A DNA stretch of 64,000 nucleotides from Chitinophaga parva (GCF_003071345.1 NZ_QCYK01000001.1:2108001-2172000); one strand, 5' to 3'; positions 24,137 to 33,041 are shown, counted from the first letter of the stretch. A program made the numbers and translations. Notes: a model not told the origin generated them from the letters alone.

Positions 24137-26571
24137 TGTTTGCAGATGTCATATTACCACTAGCACTACCCAGGATCTATACTTACAGCATTCCACCCAG
24201 GATGGAAGGGCAGTTGCAACCCGGCAGCCGCGTGGCGGTACAGCTGGGCAAGCAAAAGAAGTATGCCGGCATTATCCGCGCTGTGCATGCACAGGCGCCC
24301 GAGTACAAGACCAAACCTGTACTGGACCTGCTGGATAAAGATCCTGTCGTATATCCCACACAGTTAGCCTTCTGGGCCTGGCTGGCGGAGTATTACATGT
24401 GCACGGAAGGAGAGGTGCTCAATGCCGCCCTGCCCGCACACCTGAAACTTTCCAGTGAATCTGTGCTGCTGCTCAATGAAGCCTATGGAGAAGATTTCTC
24501 CGACCTGAATGATGATGAATATTTGATTGCCGAAGCCCTTCAGCTCCGCAAGGAGCTGCGCATTGGCGAGGTGCAGCTCATCTTGGACAAGAGCGATGTG
24601 TACAGCGTGATCAAAAAGCTCATCGAAAAAAAGGTGTGCCTGATCTACGAGGAGCTGCGCGAAGTATACAAAGAGAAGAAGGAAAACTACGTGGTGCTGC
24701 AGGAGCAGTATAGCGGGGATGCAGCGCTGTCTGCCCTCTTTAACGAGATGGGCCGCGCGCCCAAGCAGATGGAATTGCTCCTGGCTTATTTGCACCTGCT
24801 GAAAACACAGGGCAATGTGCTGCAAAGTGAACTGCTCAAAAAAGCCGGCGCCAGTGCCGCCCAGCTGAAAGGCCTGGTGGAGAAAGGTGTGGTGCGGGTA
24901 GAGCAGCGCACGGTAGACCGTGTGCCCATGGGCAGGCAGGAAATGCAGCTGGACGTGGAACTAAGCCCTGCCCAGCAAAAGGCCTGGGAAGAGCTGCAGC
25001 AACAAACGGAGCAAAAGGCCGTGACACTGCTGCATGGCGTTACTTCCAGCGGTAAGACCCAGCTCTATGTACGCATGATCGAAAGGTACCTGCAGCAGGC
25101 ACGCCAGGTGCTATACCTGTTGCCTGAAATTGCACTCACCGCGCAGATCATCCGCCGCCTGCAAAAACACTTCGGGGGCAAGATCGGCATTTACCATTCT
25201 AAATTCAGCAATAACGAAAGGGTAGAGATCTGGAACAAGGTGAAGTCCGGCGAGATCCAACTCGTAGTGGGCGCGCGTTCCAGCCTGCTGCTTCCTTTCC
25301 GCGACCTGGGCCTGGTGATCCTGGATGAAGAGCATGACAGCTCCTACAAACAACAGGACCCTGCGCCCCGCTATCATGCCCGCGATGCGGCCATCTATTA
25401 CGCCAGCCTGTTCAAAGCCAAGGTGGTGCTGGGCTCTGCCACGCCTTCCCTGGAGTCTTATTTCAATGCGCAGCAGGGCAAGTTTGGCCTGGTGACGTTG
25501 AATGAGCGCTTTGGCGGCATGCAAATGCCGGAGATTGAGATCGTGGATATGAAGAAAGAGATGGCGGAAAAAACGGTGGACGGGAATTTTTCGGCTGTGC
25601 TGAAAACGGCCATCAGCAAGACTTTGGAAGAAAAGAAACAGGTGATCCTCTTCCAGAACCGCCGTGGCTATGCACCGTTCTTACTCTGCACCACCTGCGG
25701 CTGGATACCGGACTGCAAGCAATGTGATGTATCGCTAACGTGGCATAAGCACCGGGACAAGTTGCATTGCCACTATTGCGGCACGCAGTATCCCTATATT
25801 TATACCTGCGCTGCCTGTGGCAGCCAGACCCTGGTGCCCAAAAGTTTTGGTACGGAAAAAATAGAAGATGACCTGATCCGGGTATTTCCCGATGCCCGCA
25901 TAGCCCGCATGGACATGGACTCTGTGCGCAACAAGGACAGTCATAATAAAATGATCCAGCAACTGGAAAAGCAGGAAATAGACCTGCTGGTGGGCACGCA
26001 GATGGTGGTGAAAGGGCTGGATTTTGAGCACGTGAACTTAGTGGGGGTATTGAGTGCAGACAGTCTCCTGAGCTATCCTGATTTCCGGGTGAATGAACGC
26101 GCGTTCCAGTTGATGGAGCAGGTGAGCGGGCGCGCGGGGCGCAAGCATGAGAAAGGCAAAGTGCTTATCCAGGCCAGCAACACCCAGCATCCTATTTTGC
26201 AGTATGTGATAGCGCATGATTACCGCGCCATGTACGATACGGAACTGGCCGAGCGCCAGCATTTCGGCTACCCGCCTTATTTCCGTTTACTTCGCATTAC
26301 CCTGAAACATAAAGACCAGAAAGTGGTAGAGCAGGCCGCGCAGCTGCTGGCCGGCTGGATCCAGCCTATGGGCGTGCATCTGGTAGGCCCTGCCGCCCCG
26401 CTGGTGGGGCGGGTGCGCAATTATTACCTGCAGGAAATGTTGCTGAAATTACCACGGGAGGCCAGGGTGCTGGCAGACATTAAACTGCGGCTGAAGGACT
26501 TGTTTGTCCAGCTCACGGTGGAAAAGCGCTTCCGGTCTGTGTTCATTGTGCCGGACGTGGATTGTATTTAG
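24136..26571 (+). CDS. priA: Primosomal protein N', replication restart helicase
   Basis: Superfamily 2 helicase that reloads the replisome at stalled forks, 811 residues. Order of parts: N-terminal 3'-DNA-binding domain (FADVILPLALPRIYTYSIP), winged-helix region, Walker A HGVTSSGKTQLYV (about residue 300), Walker B DEEHDSSYKQQDP, and a zinc-binding insertion with four CxxC-like pairs (CTTCGW, CKQC, CHYCG, CAACG). The C-terminal helicase motif runs GTQMVVKGLDFEHVNLVGVL, followed by SGRAGR. All catalytic elements are intact. The ATG overlaps the plsC stop by one base. The stop lies 2 nt from the convergent SDR gene's stop. Confidence 0.96.
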   Translation: MFADVILPLALPRIYTYSIPPRMEGQLQPGSRVAVQLGKQKKYAGIIRAVHAQAPEYKTKPVLDLLDKDPVVYPTQLAFWAWLAEYYMCTEGEVLNAALPAHLKLSSESVLLLNEAYGEDFSDLNDDEYLIAEALQLRKELRIGEVQLILDKSDVYSVIKKLIEKKVCLIYEELREVYKEKKENYVVLQEQYSGDAALSALFNEMGRAPKQMELLLAYLHLLKTQGNVLQSELLKKAGASAAQLKGLVEKGVVRVEQRTVDRVPMGRQEMQLDVELSPAQQKAWEELQQQTEQKAVTLLHGVTSSGKTQLYVRMIERYLQQARQVLYLLPEIALTAQIIRRLQKHFGGKIGIYHSKFSNNERVEIWNKVKSGEIQLVVGARSSLLLPFRDLGLVILDEEHDSSYKQQDPAPRYHARDAAIYYASLFKAKVVLGSATPSLESYFNAQQGKFGLVTLNERFGGMQMPEIEIVDMKKEMAEKTVDGNFSAVLKTAISKTLEEKKQVILFQNRRGYAPFLLCTTCGWIPDCKQCDVSLTWHKHRDKLHCHYCGTQYPYIYTCAACGSQTLVPKSFGTEKIEDDLIRVFPDARIARMDMDSVRNKDSHNKMIQQLEKQEIDLLVGTQMVVKGLDFEHVNLVGVLSADSLLSYPDFRVNERAFQLMEQVSGRAGRKHEKGKVLIQASNTQHPILQYVIAHDYRAMYDTELAERQHFGYPPYFRLLRITLKHKDQKVVEQAAQLLAGWIQPMGVHLVGPAAPLVGRVRNYYLQEMLLKLPREARVLADIKLRLKDLFVQLTVEKRFRSVFIVPDVDCI

Positions 26572-26573
26572 CC

Positions 26574-27236
26574 TTAAGCCTTCCCCAGTTTTTCAATGGC
26601 ATCCGATTCGTACACATGAATACCCGGCGCTGCTTTCTGTGCCACCCGTACCATGGCCCTGGCAATGGTGCTGGCTTTGATGCCCCGGTACTTCCTGGCG
26701 CGGCCCCAGAAAAAGAGGCTTACTACCGGCCACACTGCCTGGAAGATCTTTTCCATCACGCGGCGCTCCCCGCGCTGGCCCATAATGAGGGAAGGACGGA
26801 ATACCTGTACACTGGCCAGGCCTGCATCCTGTACGGCCCTTTCCACCTCGCCCTTGAGGCGCTGGTAAAAGGAGGCCCGGCCTATGCCCGCACCAATGGA
26901 GGAAATGAGCAGGTACTGGTGCACCCCGTTTGCCACGCCAAAGCGGGCGGCCTTTACGGGAATATCAAAGTCGATGGAGCGGTACACCGCCTGGGTCTTT
27001 GCCTTGGCCATGGTGGTGCCTATGCAGCAGAAGATCACATCGCCCTGGATGGCCTGCCGGAAAGCCGCATCGTTATTGAAGTCCACCACCACGGTTTCCA
27101 GCTTGGGATGTTGCGGGCCTAACGGCTTGCGTACCAATGCGCGCACGTGGGTACAGGCCGCGGTATCGCAGAGCTGGAGGAGCAATTGGTGCCCGGTAAG
27201 GCCGGAGCCACCTAATACAATTGCAGTGAATGGCAT
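26574..27236 (-). CDS. NAD(P)-binding atypical SDR family protein
   Basis: Rossmann-fold protein of 220 residues. The nucleotide-binding loop is VLGGSGLTGHQLLLQL (TGxxGxxG-like). After it come ALVRKPL at the 2'-phosphate position, FCCIGTT, and LISSIGAG in the place of the catalytic Ser/Tyr region, with YxxxK as FYQRLKGEVERAV. This layout is typical of HTATIP2-like and NmrA-like atypical SDRs whose substrates are mostly unknown. It converges on priA. No further context. Confidence 0.8.
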   Translation of the reverse strand: MPFTAIVLGGSGLTGHQLLLQLCDTAACTHVRALVRKPLGPQHPKLETVVVDFNNDAAFRQAIQGDVIFCCIGTTMAKAKTQAVYRSIDFDIPVKAARFGVANGVHQYLLISSIGAGIGRASFYQRLKGEVERAVQDAGLASVQVFRPSLIMGQRGERRVMEKIFQAVWPVVSLFFWGRARKYRGIKASTIARAMVRVAQKAAPGIHVYESDAIEKLGKA

Positions 27237-27285
27237 ATCTTAGCTATTGAACGAGGCTACAAATTAATTCTATTTACAGTTATTT

Positions 27286-28302
27286 ATGCAGGTGTCAACA
27301 AACGTTTCCTTATTACCCTATAACACTTTCGGTATTCATACAACGGCCCGCTATTTTGGTACGTTCGCCCACCTGGACCAGCTGCAGGAACTGCTGCAAT
27401 GGCCAGGGGCAGAGGGCCAGCCCCGGCTTATCCTGGGCGGCGGCAGCAACATCCTGCTTACCCGGCCTTTTGATGGGATAGTGCTGAAAAACGAGCTGAA
27501 AGGCATCAGCGTTGTAAAAGAGGACGATGAATTTGTATATGTGAAAGCCGGCGCCGGTGAAAACTGGCACAGCTTTGTGCAACATACCATTTCCATGGGC
27601 GTGGGTGGATTGGAAAACCTGTCCCTCATCCCGGGCAACGTAGGCGCCAGCCCTATGCAGAACATTGGTGCTTATGGGGTGGAGATCAAAGATGTATTTG
27701 AATCGCTGGAAGCCTGGCATATTGAAGACAAATTCCTGGTAAGCTTTGATGCAAAGGCCTGCCAGTTCGGCTACCGCGAGAGCGCCTTCAAACGCCAGTT
27801 CAAAGACAAATTTGTGATCCTCTCCGTGACCTACCGGCTGCGTAAAAAGCCGGTGTTCCATACCACGTATGGCGCCATCAGTGCGGAACTGGAGCACATG
27901 GGCATAAAAGACCTGTCTATTGAGGCCATCAGCCAGGCGGTGATCAATATCCGCTCTTCCAAGCTTCCTGATCCTAAAAAGGTAGGGAATGCAGGTAGCT
28001 TCTTTAAGAACCCCACGGTGAGTGAATCGCAATACCGTGTGTTGAAGAGCACTTTCCCGGAAATAGTGGCTTATCCGCTGGAACACGGTGAATTTAAACT
28101 GGCGGCCGGCTGGCTTATTGAACAATGTGGCTGGAAAGGCTACCGCGAGGGCGACGCCGGTGTGCACGAAAAACAAGCCCTGGTGCTGGTAAATTACGGC
28201 GACGCCACCGGCGATGAGCTGTTCCGCCTTTCTTCCAAGATCATGCAAAGCGTGCAAACGAAGTTTGGTGTAACACTGGAGCGGGAAGTGAATATCATTT
28301 AA
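27286..28302 (+). CDS. murB: UDP-N-acetylenolpyruvoylglucosamine reductase
   Basis: Reduces UDP-GlcNAc-enolpyruvate to UDP-MurNAc with NADPH in cytosolic peptidoglycan precursor synthesis. The 338 residues are a type I MurB: FAD-binding YNTFGIHTTARYF and LGGGSNILLT, IPGNVGASPMQNIGAYGVE, the type I extra loop with YRESAFKRQF, the catalytic Ser in GNAGSFFKNP, and AGWLIEQCGWKG near the end with the conserved Glu region following. Divergent from the SDR gene, 49 nt away; convergent with ypdA, stops 3 nt apart. Confidence 0.95.
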   Translation: MQVSTNVSLLPYNTFGIHTTARYFGTFAHLDQLQELLQWPGAEGQPRLILGGGSNILLTRPFDGIVLKNELKGISVVKEDDEFVYVKAGAGENWHSFVQHTISMGVGGLENLSLIPGNVGASPMQNIGAYGVEIKDVFESLEAWHIEDKFLVSFDAKACQFGYRESAFKRQFKDKFVILSVTYRLRKKPVFHTTYGAISAELEHMGIKDLSIEAISQAVINIRSSKLPDPKKVGNAGSFFKNPTVSESQYRVLKSTFPEIVAYPLEHGEFKLAAGWLIEQCGWKGYREGDAGVHEKQALVLVNYGDATGDELFRLSSKIMQSVQTKFGVTLEREVNII

Positions 28303-28305
28303 GGG

Positions 28306-29301
28306 CTAGTCTTTCGCCCTGTCCTTCATAATTTTTGCCACGATCTTATCGGCGTGCTCCCGGGAATTTTCGATGAACCATACATGGGTATCGAGGCCGC
28401 CGCACACTACGCCTGCCAGGTAGAGGTGGGGCAGGTTTGTTTCCATGGTTTCCGGGTTGTAGGTGGGGCATTGATTGGCGGTGGGCGCTATTTCAATGCC
28501 GGTTTCCGCCAGGAAAGGCAGGTCCGGGCGGTAGCCTGTCATAGCCAGCACGTAGTCGTTAGGGATGGTCACTAGGCCGTCCGGTGTCTGGATGTCTACA
28601 CTGTGGGCGTGGATGGCGGTGAGGTGCGAATTGTAATACACCTTGATGCTGCCTTCCTTGATGCGGTTCTCCATGTCCGGGCGTACCCAGTATTTTACCC
28701 GCTTGCCTATTTCGTTCCCGCGGATCACCATGGTTACGTTGGCACCTTTGCGGAAGGTCTCCAAAGCCGCGTCCACACTGGAGTTATTGGCCCCTACCAC
28801 CACCACGTTCTGCATGGTGTAGTAGTGTGGGTCTTTATAGTAATGGGTCACTTTGGGCAGGTCTTCACCGGGAATGTCCAGGCGGTTCTCTATGTCAAAG
28901 AAACCCGTAGCTATCACCACGTCGGCGGCGTTGTAAGTTGCTTTGCCTGTTTTTACCGTATAGCCATTACCGTTAGGCAGTACTTTTTCCACCGTTTCAA
29001 AGAGGTGTACATTCAGCTGGTGGGAGTTGGCCACGCGGCGGTAATATTCCATGGCCTCCAGCCGGGTGGGGCGGCGGTTGATGGATACAAAGGGGATACC
29101 GCCTATTTCCAGTCTTTCCGAGGTGGAAAAGAAGGTCATGTGCACGGGATAATTATAGAGGGAGTTTACCAGGGTGCCTTTTTCTATCACCACGTAACGG
29201 AGGCCGGCTTTCTGGGCTGCCAGGGCAGTGGCCAGGCCTATTGGGCCGCCGCCAATGATAAGCAGGTCGTAAGTGCTGGTTGCGGAAGTTGATTGATCCA
29301 T
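28306..29301 (-). CDS. ypdA: YpdA-type bacillithiol disulfide reductase
   Basis: FAD/NADPH oxidoreductase of 331 residues. FAD-binding motif LLIIGGGPIGLATALAAQKA, second dinucleotide motif VVVVGANNSSVDAALET, and ATGFFDIENRL between them. The family marker YYKDPHYYTMQNV and the C-terminal VCGGLDTHVWFIENSREHAD place it with YpdA rather than thioredoxin reductase: there is no CxxC redox pair. In Firmicutes YpdA reduces bacillithiol disulfide, and Bacteroidota also make bacillithiol. A DinB-superfamily gene lies 13 nt upstream on the same strand; bacillithiol transferases belong to that fold, which supports a shared role by inference. Confidence 0.88.
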   Translation of the reverse strand: MDQSTSATSTYDLLIIGGGPIGLATALAAQKAGLRYVVIEKGTLVNSLYNYPVHMTFFSTSERLEIGGIPFVSINRRPTRLEAMEYYRRVANSHQLNVHLFETVEKVLPNGNGYTVKTGKATYNAADVVIATGFFDIENRLDIPGEDLPKVTHYYKDPHYYTMQNVVVVGANNSSVDAALETFRKGANVTMVIRGNEIGKRVKYWVRPDMENRIKEGSIKVYYNSHLTAIHAHSVDIQTPDGLVTIPNDYVLAMTGYRPDLPFLAETGIEIAPTANQCPTYNPETMETNLPHLYLAGVVCGGLDTHVWFIENSREHADKIVAKIMKDRAKD

Positions 29302-29314
29302 AGCTGAAAAGTCC

Positions 29315-29842
29315 TTATGCCGGGCGGTTGTTGAGAACCGATTCTATCCGGTTGATCTGATGTAAATGTCGTTCTGTGTGCGCTACCAGGTAGTGCAGCC
29401 ATTCCAGGCCGGTAAGGAAGCCGAAGTGGGGGTGCTCGTAGCCGGCAAATTCCTGGTGGATGTCTTTGTTTGCCAGGGCCTGTTTAATGGCCTCGCGGTT
29501 GGCCCGGAAGTCTGTTGCAAATTTACGCACATCCGCGTAAGTAACCGCGCTGTTTTCCGGGGCGCGGTATTGGGTGCGGGTCTGCAGGTCCAGGAACACG
29601 CTTTCCAGCTGGGGTAGTTTGGCGTCCGGTTCGCGGCCGTCCAGGGGCCGTGTTTCGCCCTGCAGGGCACGGCACACCGTTTCCTCTATCATCAGCATGT
29701 GCGCTGCCACTTCCATGATGCTCCAGGCGGTCTTCTCATTCCTGGCATGCAGTTTCCTGTCGGGGATCGTATCGAGGATGTCGAGAAAGAGGGTCGTATT
29801 GGTATCGAGGTCTTGCAGCAGCCGGTTTTTTTCTACGTCCAT
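29315..29842 (-). CDS. DinB-superfamily protein, possible bacillithiol S-transferase
   Basis: A four-helix-bundle protein of 175 residues. The likely metal-binding histidines are in VAAHMLMIEETV and in LVAHTERHLHQINRIE at the C-terminus, the usual DinB/YfiT triad spacing. The superfamily includes thiol-dependent transferases such as BstA, and the gene is immediately followed by ypdA in what looks like a two-gene operon. Thiol transfer is therefore a reasonable inference, but sequence alone does not prove it. Confidence 0.8.
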   Translation of the reverse strand: MDVEKNRLLQDLDTNTTLFLDILDTIPDRKLHARNEKTAWSIMEVAAHMLMIEETVCRALQGETRPLDGREPDAKLPQLESVFLDLQTRTQYRAPENSAVTYADVRKFATDFRANREAIKQALANKDIHQEFAGYEHPHFGFLTGLEWLHYLVAHTERHLHQINRIESVLNNRPA

Positions 29843-29873
29843 GACCTTGGTTTTTTGATAAGGTTACAGGTGC

Positions 29874-30779
29874 TCACCGGCCAGGCATCAACTCTGCCAC
29901 GGCAATCCGCGAGTACTCAAAACCTTTCATGGCCGCTGCTTTTTGTTTGCCAAAATAGGCATAACGGTAGTCATCTGCTCCCCCGTCATACAGGAGATGG
30001 AAATTGCGGTCTTCCAGATAGGTCTCAAACTCGCCGGGCAGTATGCCAAAGGTCCATTCCTCCTGGTCCCTGGCCAGCTTGCGGAACAACTTTCTGGTGC
30101 CAATAAACATGCCATTGTTCTCCTTTGTAATCACCCGTTTATCTACGTATGTAAATACCACGCGTGTGCCCGGCGGAAAGCCCTGGATGTAGTGCAGCAC
30201 ATCATCCACGGCGGCATCCGTGATATAATTGGTAACTGCTTCCAGTACAAACAGGGTTTTGTAATGCGCGCGTTGCAGCAGGGCAGGGGCAATGGCGGCC
30301 AGGCGCTCCTGGTTAAAGTCTGCCGCTACATAATCTACCGGTTTTAGTGGCATGCGGCTGTCCTGCTCATAAAAGCGGGCCAGCTGTAGTTGTTTGAATT
30401 GCTGGGTTTCCGGGTGGTCTACTTCTACAAACTGCACAGTGGGCATCAGCAGGCGGTGAGCCCGGCAATCGTACCCGGCGCCGAGGAGGATCACCTGGTT
30501 AATGCCACTTTTCGCGGCCTCGGCAATCGTATCGTCTATAAAACGGGTGCGGGCTACGTTGGCAGTGAGCGCTCCGGGCCAGCGGGTTTCAATGTACCAC
30601 TGCACTAACCGGCGGCTCCAGGCATGGCGGGCAAAGTGGCTGCCCAGTTTGAGCCAGCCATCCAGGAAGCAGGGGGCAAACGGATCATTAAACAATCGCC
30701 GGCCGGGGCCCTGCGCAGATTCAATGGCGCGGAAGAGGGCCATATAGGCGGCGGTTTTGCTGGCTTTCACCAATGCCAT
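29874..30779 (-). CDS. SAM-dependent methyltransferase, LCMT/TIGR00027 type
   Basis: A 301-residue class I methyltransferase resembling leucine carboxyl methyltransferases. Near the N-terminus it has SKTAAYMALFRAIE and NDPFAPCFL. Then comes VARTRFIDDTI, typical of the family, the SAM loop VILLGAGYDCRAHRL, the acidic FVEVDHPETQQFK at the end of strand two, and VLEAVTNYI as the post-methyl motif. Bacterial members methylate carboxylates of small molecules or are uncharacterised. It lies 31 nt upstream of the DinB gene on the same strand and may share its transcript. Confidence 0.82.
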   Translation of the reverse strand: MALVKASKTAAYMALFRAIESAQGPGRRLFNDPFAPCFLDGWLKLGSHFARHAWSRRLVQWYIETRWPGALTANVARTRFIDDTIAEAAKSGINQVILLGAGYDCRAHRLLMPTVQFVEVDHPETQQFKQLQLARFYEQDSRMPLKPVDYVAADFNQERLAAIAPALLQRAHYKTLFVLEAVTNYITDAAVDDVLHYIQGFPPGTRVVFTYVDKRVITKENNGMFIGTRKLFRKLARDQEEWTFGILPGEFETYLEDRNFHLLYDGGADDYRYAYFGKQKAAAMKGFEYSRIAVAELMPGR

Positions 30780-30873
30780 AGTAGCATGCGGGTTTTGGGA
30801 TCAGAATGGCACTGAATATATTGCTTTTTTCCCAACAGGAAGTGAGCGGGTTGTTAACGGCAGTGCCCTGTAT

Positions 30874-31479
30874 CTATACCAGCAGCTTGCTGAGCCCGAG
30901 CGCCAGGGTGATGCTCACCAGCCCCATTAGCAGGCCTGCCCAAAGGCATTTGATGAACAGGGGCAGTGTAAGGATGCCCAGGCGGCGCTGGCGCACCAGC
31001 TGGTAAATGCCCAGGGGTATGCTAAATAACAGTACGGTAATAACGCCGGGCGTGTAGTGGTGCAGGATGCCGAACAACAGGAGGTGGGGCACCAGCGCAT
31101 TGAACAGCAGGATGCCTGCCAGCGCGGTGTTGATGCCGCTCACATAGGTGAGCTGGCGGGCACGGAGGGCCACGCCCAGCCACAATAAGGCCATGCACGA
31201 CAGCAGCATGCTGGCCATCACTTGTTCCGATGGGGTAAGGGCGTTGTTGCTGTAGGCCTGGAGGAGGGTGCCCTGCAGGTGGGTTTCCGTGAGGGCCTCT
31301 TCTGCATTGTGGGCCACAAAGGCCAGGGTGAGGGCGCCGGTCCAGCAGCGCTCCTGCACCAGCTGCCGGGCAGTGCCGGTCACGGGGCTGCGGGGCACGC
31401 CTTCATTGGTAAGCCCTATTTTCAGTTCAAATTGTTTAAAAAGGTATAATAACCGGTGCAGGAGGGTCATATGTTCCAT
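30874..31479 (-). CDS. HXXEE-domain membrane protein
   Basis: A 201-residue integral membrane protein. The signature HNAEEAL (His-x-x-Glu-Glu) sits in AFVAHNAEEALTETH, followed by hydrophobic helices at about 85-105, 113-140, 142-163 and 170-200. The HXXEE family is of unknown function, though the conserved residues suggest metal binding or catalysis near the membrane. The first 30 residues are hydrophilic. A perfect 14-bp palindrome lies about 230 bp upstream. Confidence 0.75.
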   Translation of the reverse strand: MEHMTLLHRLLYLFKQFELKIGLTNEGVPRSPVTGTARQLVQERCWTGALTLAFVAHNAEEALTETHLQGTLLQAYSNNALTPSEQVMASMLLSCMALLWLGVALRARQLTYVSGINTALAGILLFNALVPHLLLFGILHHYTPGVITVLLFSIPLGIYQLVRQRRLGILTLPLFIKCLWAGLLMGLVSITLALGLSKLLV

Positions 31480-31707
31480 TTTTAAGCGATGTAGTGCCTG
31501 GTAAGTGGTTTTTCGTGGAAAAAGAGCTGTGTTATACGTGTTGTAATGGTAGCAATAATGGAGTTAGCGGAGTTGAAATCCCTGTCGTGGCTGTATCTGT
31601 TACGTTATATCCTATGTTCGTATATACTTTACCGTTAGCAGACGTAAAAGGCGGTGCTGTTAAATTAAGGGTTAAAAATATACCATCAAAATCTTTTGCG
31701 GGAGATT

Positions 31708-31721
31708 TGCAACCGGTTGCA
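31708..31721. promoter_or_regulatory. Perfect 14-bp palindrome of LacI-operator type
   Basis: TGCAACCGGTTGCA is a full inverted repeat with the central CG and TG-N-AA...TT-N-CA pattern of LacI/CcpA-family operators. The nearest gene it could control is the HXXEE gene (minus strand, start 31479). No LacI-family gene is in the window. Confidence 0.35.
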
Positions 31722-31775
31722 GGCGTTCATCGGCCGCAGGCCGCCACCACTGCCGCGGTGCGCGGGTGCTATTAA

Positions 31776-31803
31776 TGCAAAAAAGCTCCACAGGGGAGCT
31801 TTC
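31776..31803 (-). terminator. Terminator of the acidic-protein gene
   Basis: Minus-strand stem AAGCTCC/GGAGCTT with a short loop, followed by UUUUUU; located 45-70 nt beyond the stop codon. Confidence 0.82.
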
Positions 31804-31847
31804 TGCCAGTAATAAGTAAGGTCATATGTTACAAATGTATAACCCGA

Positions 31848-32396
31848 TCAGCGGTCTTCTTCGCCGTCGTATTCCAGTTCTTCATCGTCATCATCCCAGT
31901 CCTCGTCATCTTCCAGCAGCAGTGCCGCCTCGGAGCCGGGCTCTATGCCTTCTGCGCGCCAGTACTCCACGATGTTATTGATCTTGTTGATGACCGGTTC
32001 AAAATTTTCAATCGGCTGGTCGTTCAGGAACACCTGTACATCAAAGTTCTCGCGGAGCAGGTCGTAGCATTCCTGCAGCACTTCCGCGGATTTGCCGGGT
32101 ACGTTGCGCAGTGCATCAAAAGAAAGGCGTACGGCGTCAAAGGGGCCGGGCTGGTGCAGGGCTTCTTCCCCGCGCACCATGGGAAACAGCCAAACGATCA
32201 CATCGTCTCCGGTTTCGTCTTCATTCAGGATGCCAAAGAAGTCGTCCAGTTGCTCAAAGCCCAGGTGGGCCAGCTGTTCAAAGTTGCGTGTTTTAGCCGG
32301 GAACTTCGGGTGTTCGGTACCGGTGATCAGGAAAAGATCGCCGAAGCCGGGTTTGTCCTGTTTGAATTTAAAGTCGATTAAGATGTCTTCATCCAT
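31848..32396 (-). CDS. Uncharacterised acidic protein
   Basis: A soluble 182-residue protein, strongly acidic, with no signal peptide or membrane helix. The first 150 residues look globular, with mixed hydrophobic pattern (DDVIVWLFPMVRGEEALHQP, FDAVRLSFDALRNVP, then YDLLRENFDVQVFLNDQP). The last 25 are a run of Asp and Glu (LLLEDDEDWDDDDEELEYDG). I recognise no family. It has its own terminator and sits between the HXXEE and HD-hydrolase genes, all on the minus strand. Conserved-looking composition and good coding character support a real gene. Confidence 0.7.
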   Translation of the reverse strand: MDEDILIDFKFKQDKPGFGDLFLITGTEHPKFPAKTRNFEQLAHLGFEQLDDFFGILNEDETGDDVIVWLFPMVRGEEALHQPGPFDAVRLSFDALRNVPGKSAEVLQECYDLLRENFDVQVFLNDQPIENFEPVINKINNIVEYWRAEGIEPGSEAALLLEDDEDWDDDDEELEYDGEEDR

Positions 32397-32473
32397 ATCA
32401 CTAGGTTTAGTCAGTTTATGCTGGCTTGTTATAAGGCGGAGTAAGAGGTGGGTATTGCCTTTGCAAATAAACG

Positions 32474-32908
32474 TTATTCATTCATGGCGGCGGAAATTTT
32501 CCGGTAGGCTTTGAGGTATTTATTCAGCCGGCTGATGTCTTTTTCACTTACCTCGGGTATACGGCGCAGGTCCATATTATCGGTGAGATCATTCAGTTTT
32601 ACGCAGCAAGACAGGCGGTTCTGCAGGGTACGCTCCACGAAATGGTCGTAATCTTCGTCGTCAGAAAGTTTGGTGACGCCTTTTAAAGCGGCTATCAGCG
32701 CGGGTTCCAGGCCTTCATCCGCCAGGCGTTCAAAGGTCCAGGGAGTATCTTCCACCACATCGTGCAGTACCCCTACTATTTTTTCAGCGTCTGTTTTGCC
32801 CATATTCATTACCCGCATTACGTGGCCGATGTAAGGGGCCCCGTACCGGTCCTGCTGGCCCGCATGGGCCGCTACAGCAATTTCCATGGCTCGTTCCAGT
32901 GTCATCAT
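32474..32908 (-). CDS. Small HD-domain phosphohydrolase, MESH1/SpoT-like
   Basis: A 144-residue stand-alone HD protein. The metal and catalytic residues of (p)ppGpp hydrolases can be followed: His15 in VAAHAGQ, then YGAPYIGH with His29, the HD pair His49-Asp50 in VLHDVVEDTPW with the Glu-Asp that follows, and Asp107 in VKLNDLTDNMD. This is the order seen in RelA/SpoT hydrolase domains and in small alarmone hydrolases. There is no synthetase domain. Alarmone hydrolysis is inferred; other nucleotide or unknown phosphoesters are possible. An immediately adjacent second ATG gives an equivalent start. Confidence 0.78.
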   Translation of the reverse strand: MMTLERAMEIAVAAHAGQQDRYGAPYIGHVMRVMNMGKTDAEKIVGVLHDVVEDTPWTFERLADEGLEPALIAALKGVTKLSDDEDYDHFVERTLQNRLSCCVKLNDLTDNMDLRRIPEVSEKDISRLNKYLKAYRKISAAMNE

Positions 32909-33015
32909 GCGTGCGGATAAGGTTTCCGGTCCTTGAAATTAAAATAGTGTTATGGCTAAGCTATAAAAGATTCCTTTAAAGATAAGCATTCCGGGCCAAC
33001 AAAATTTTTACCCCA

Positions 33016-33041
33016 AAAACAAAAAGCCCGTGCACCGGGCT
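33016..33041 (-). terminator. Terminator downstream of nagB
   Basis: Minus-strand hairpin AGCCCG-GTGCA-CGGGCT followed by TTTTTGTTTTT. It lies about 140 nt after the nagB stop; the stretch between is a TTAAC-rich tract with two copies of TTAACGGTT (33135-33143, 33163-33171). Confidence 0.65.

Larger units (their letters stand above)
31480..31847. other. 368-nt intergenic region with a LacI-type palindrome and a terminator
   Basis: Contains the upstream region of the HXXEE gene, a perfect palindrome TGCAACCGGTTGCA at 31708-31721, GC-rich repeats after it, and the terminator of the acidic-protein gene at 31776-31803. A GTG-started frame crosses the region but shows no gene-like features. Confidence 0.5.

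Noticed and set aside
31494..31775. 93-codon GTG-started frame in the gap before the acidic-protein gene
   Set aside because: It crosses the LacI-type palindrome and GC-rich repeats and shows no protein-like pattern.
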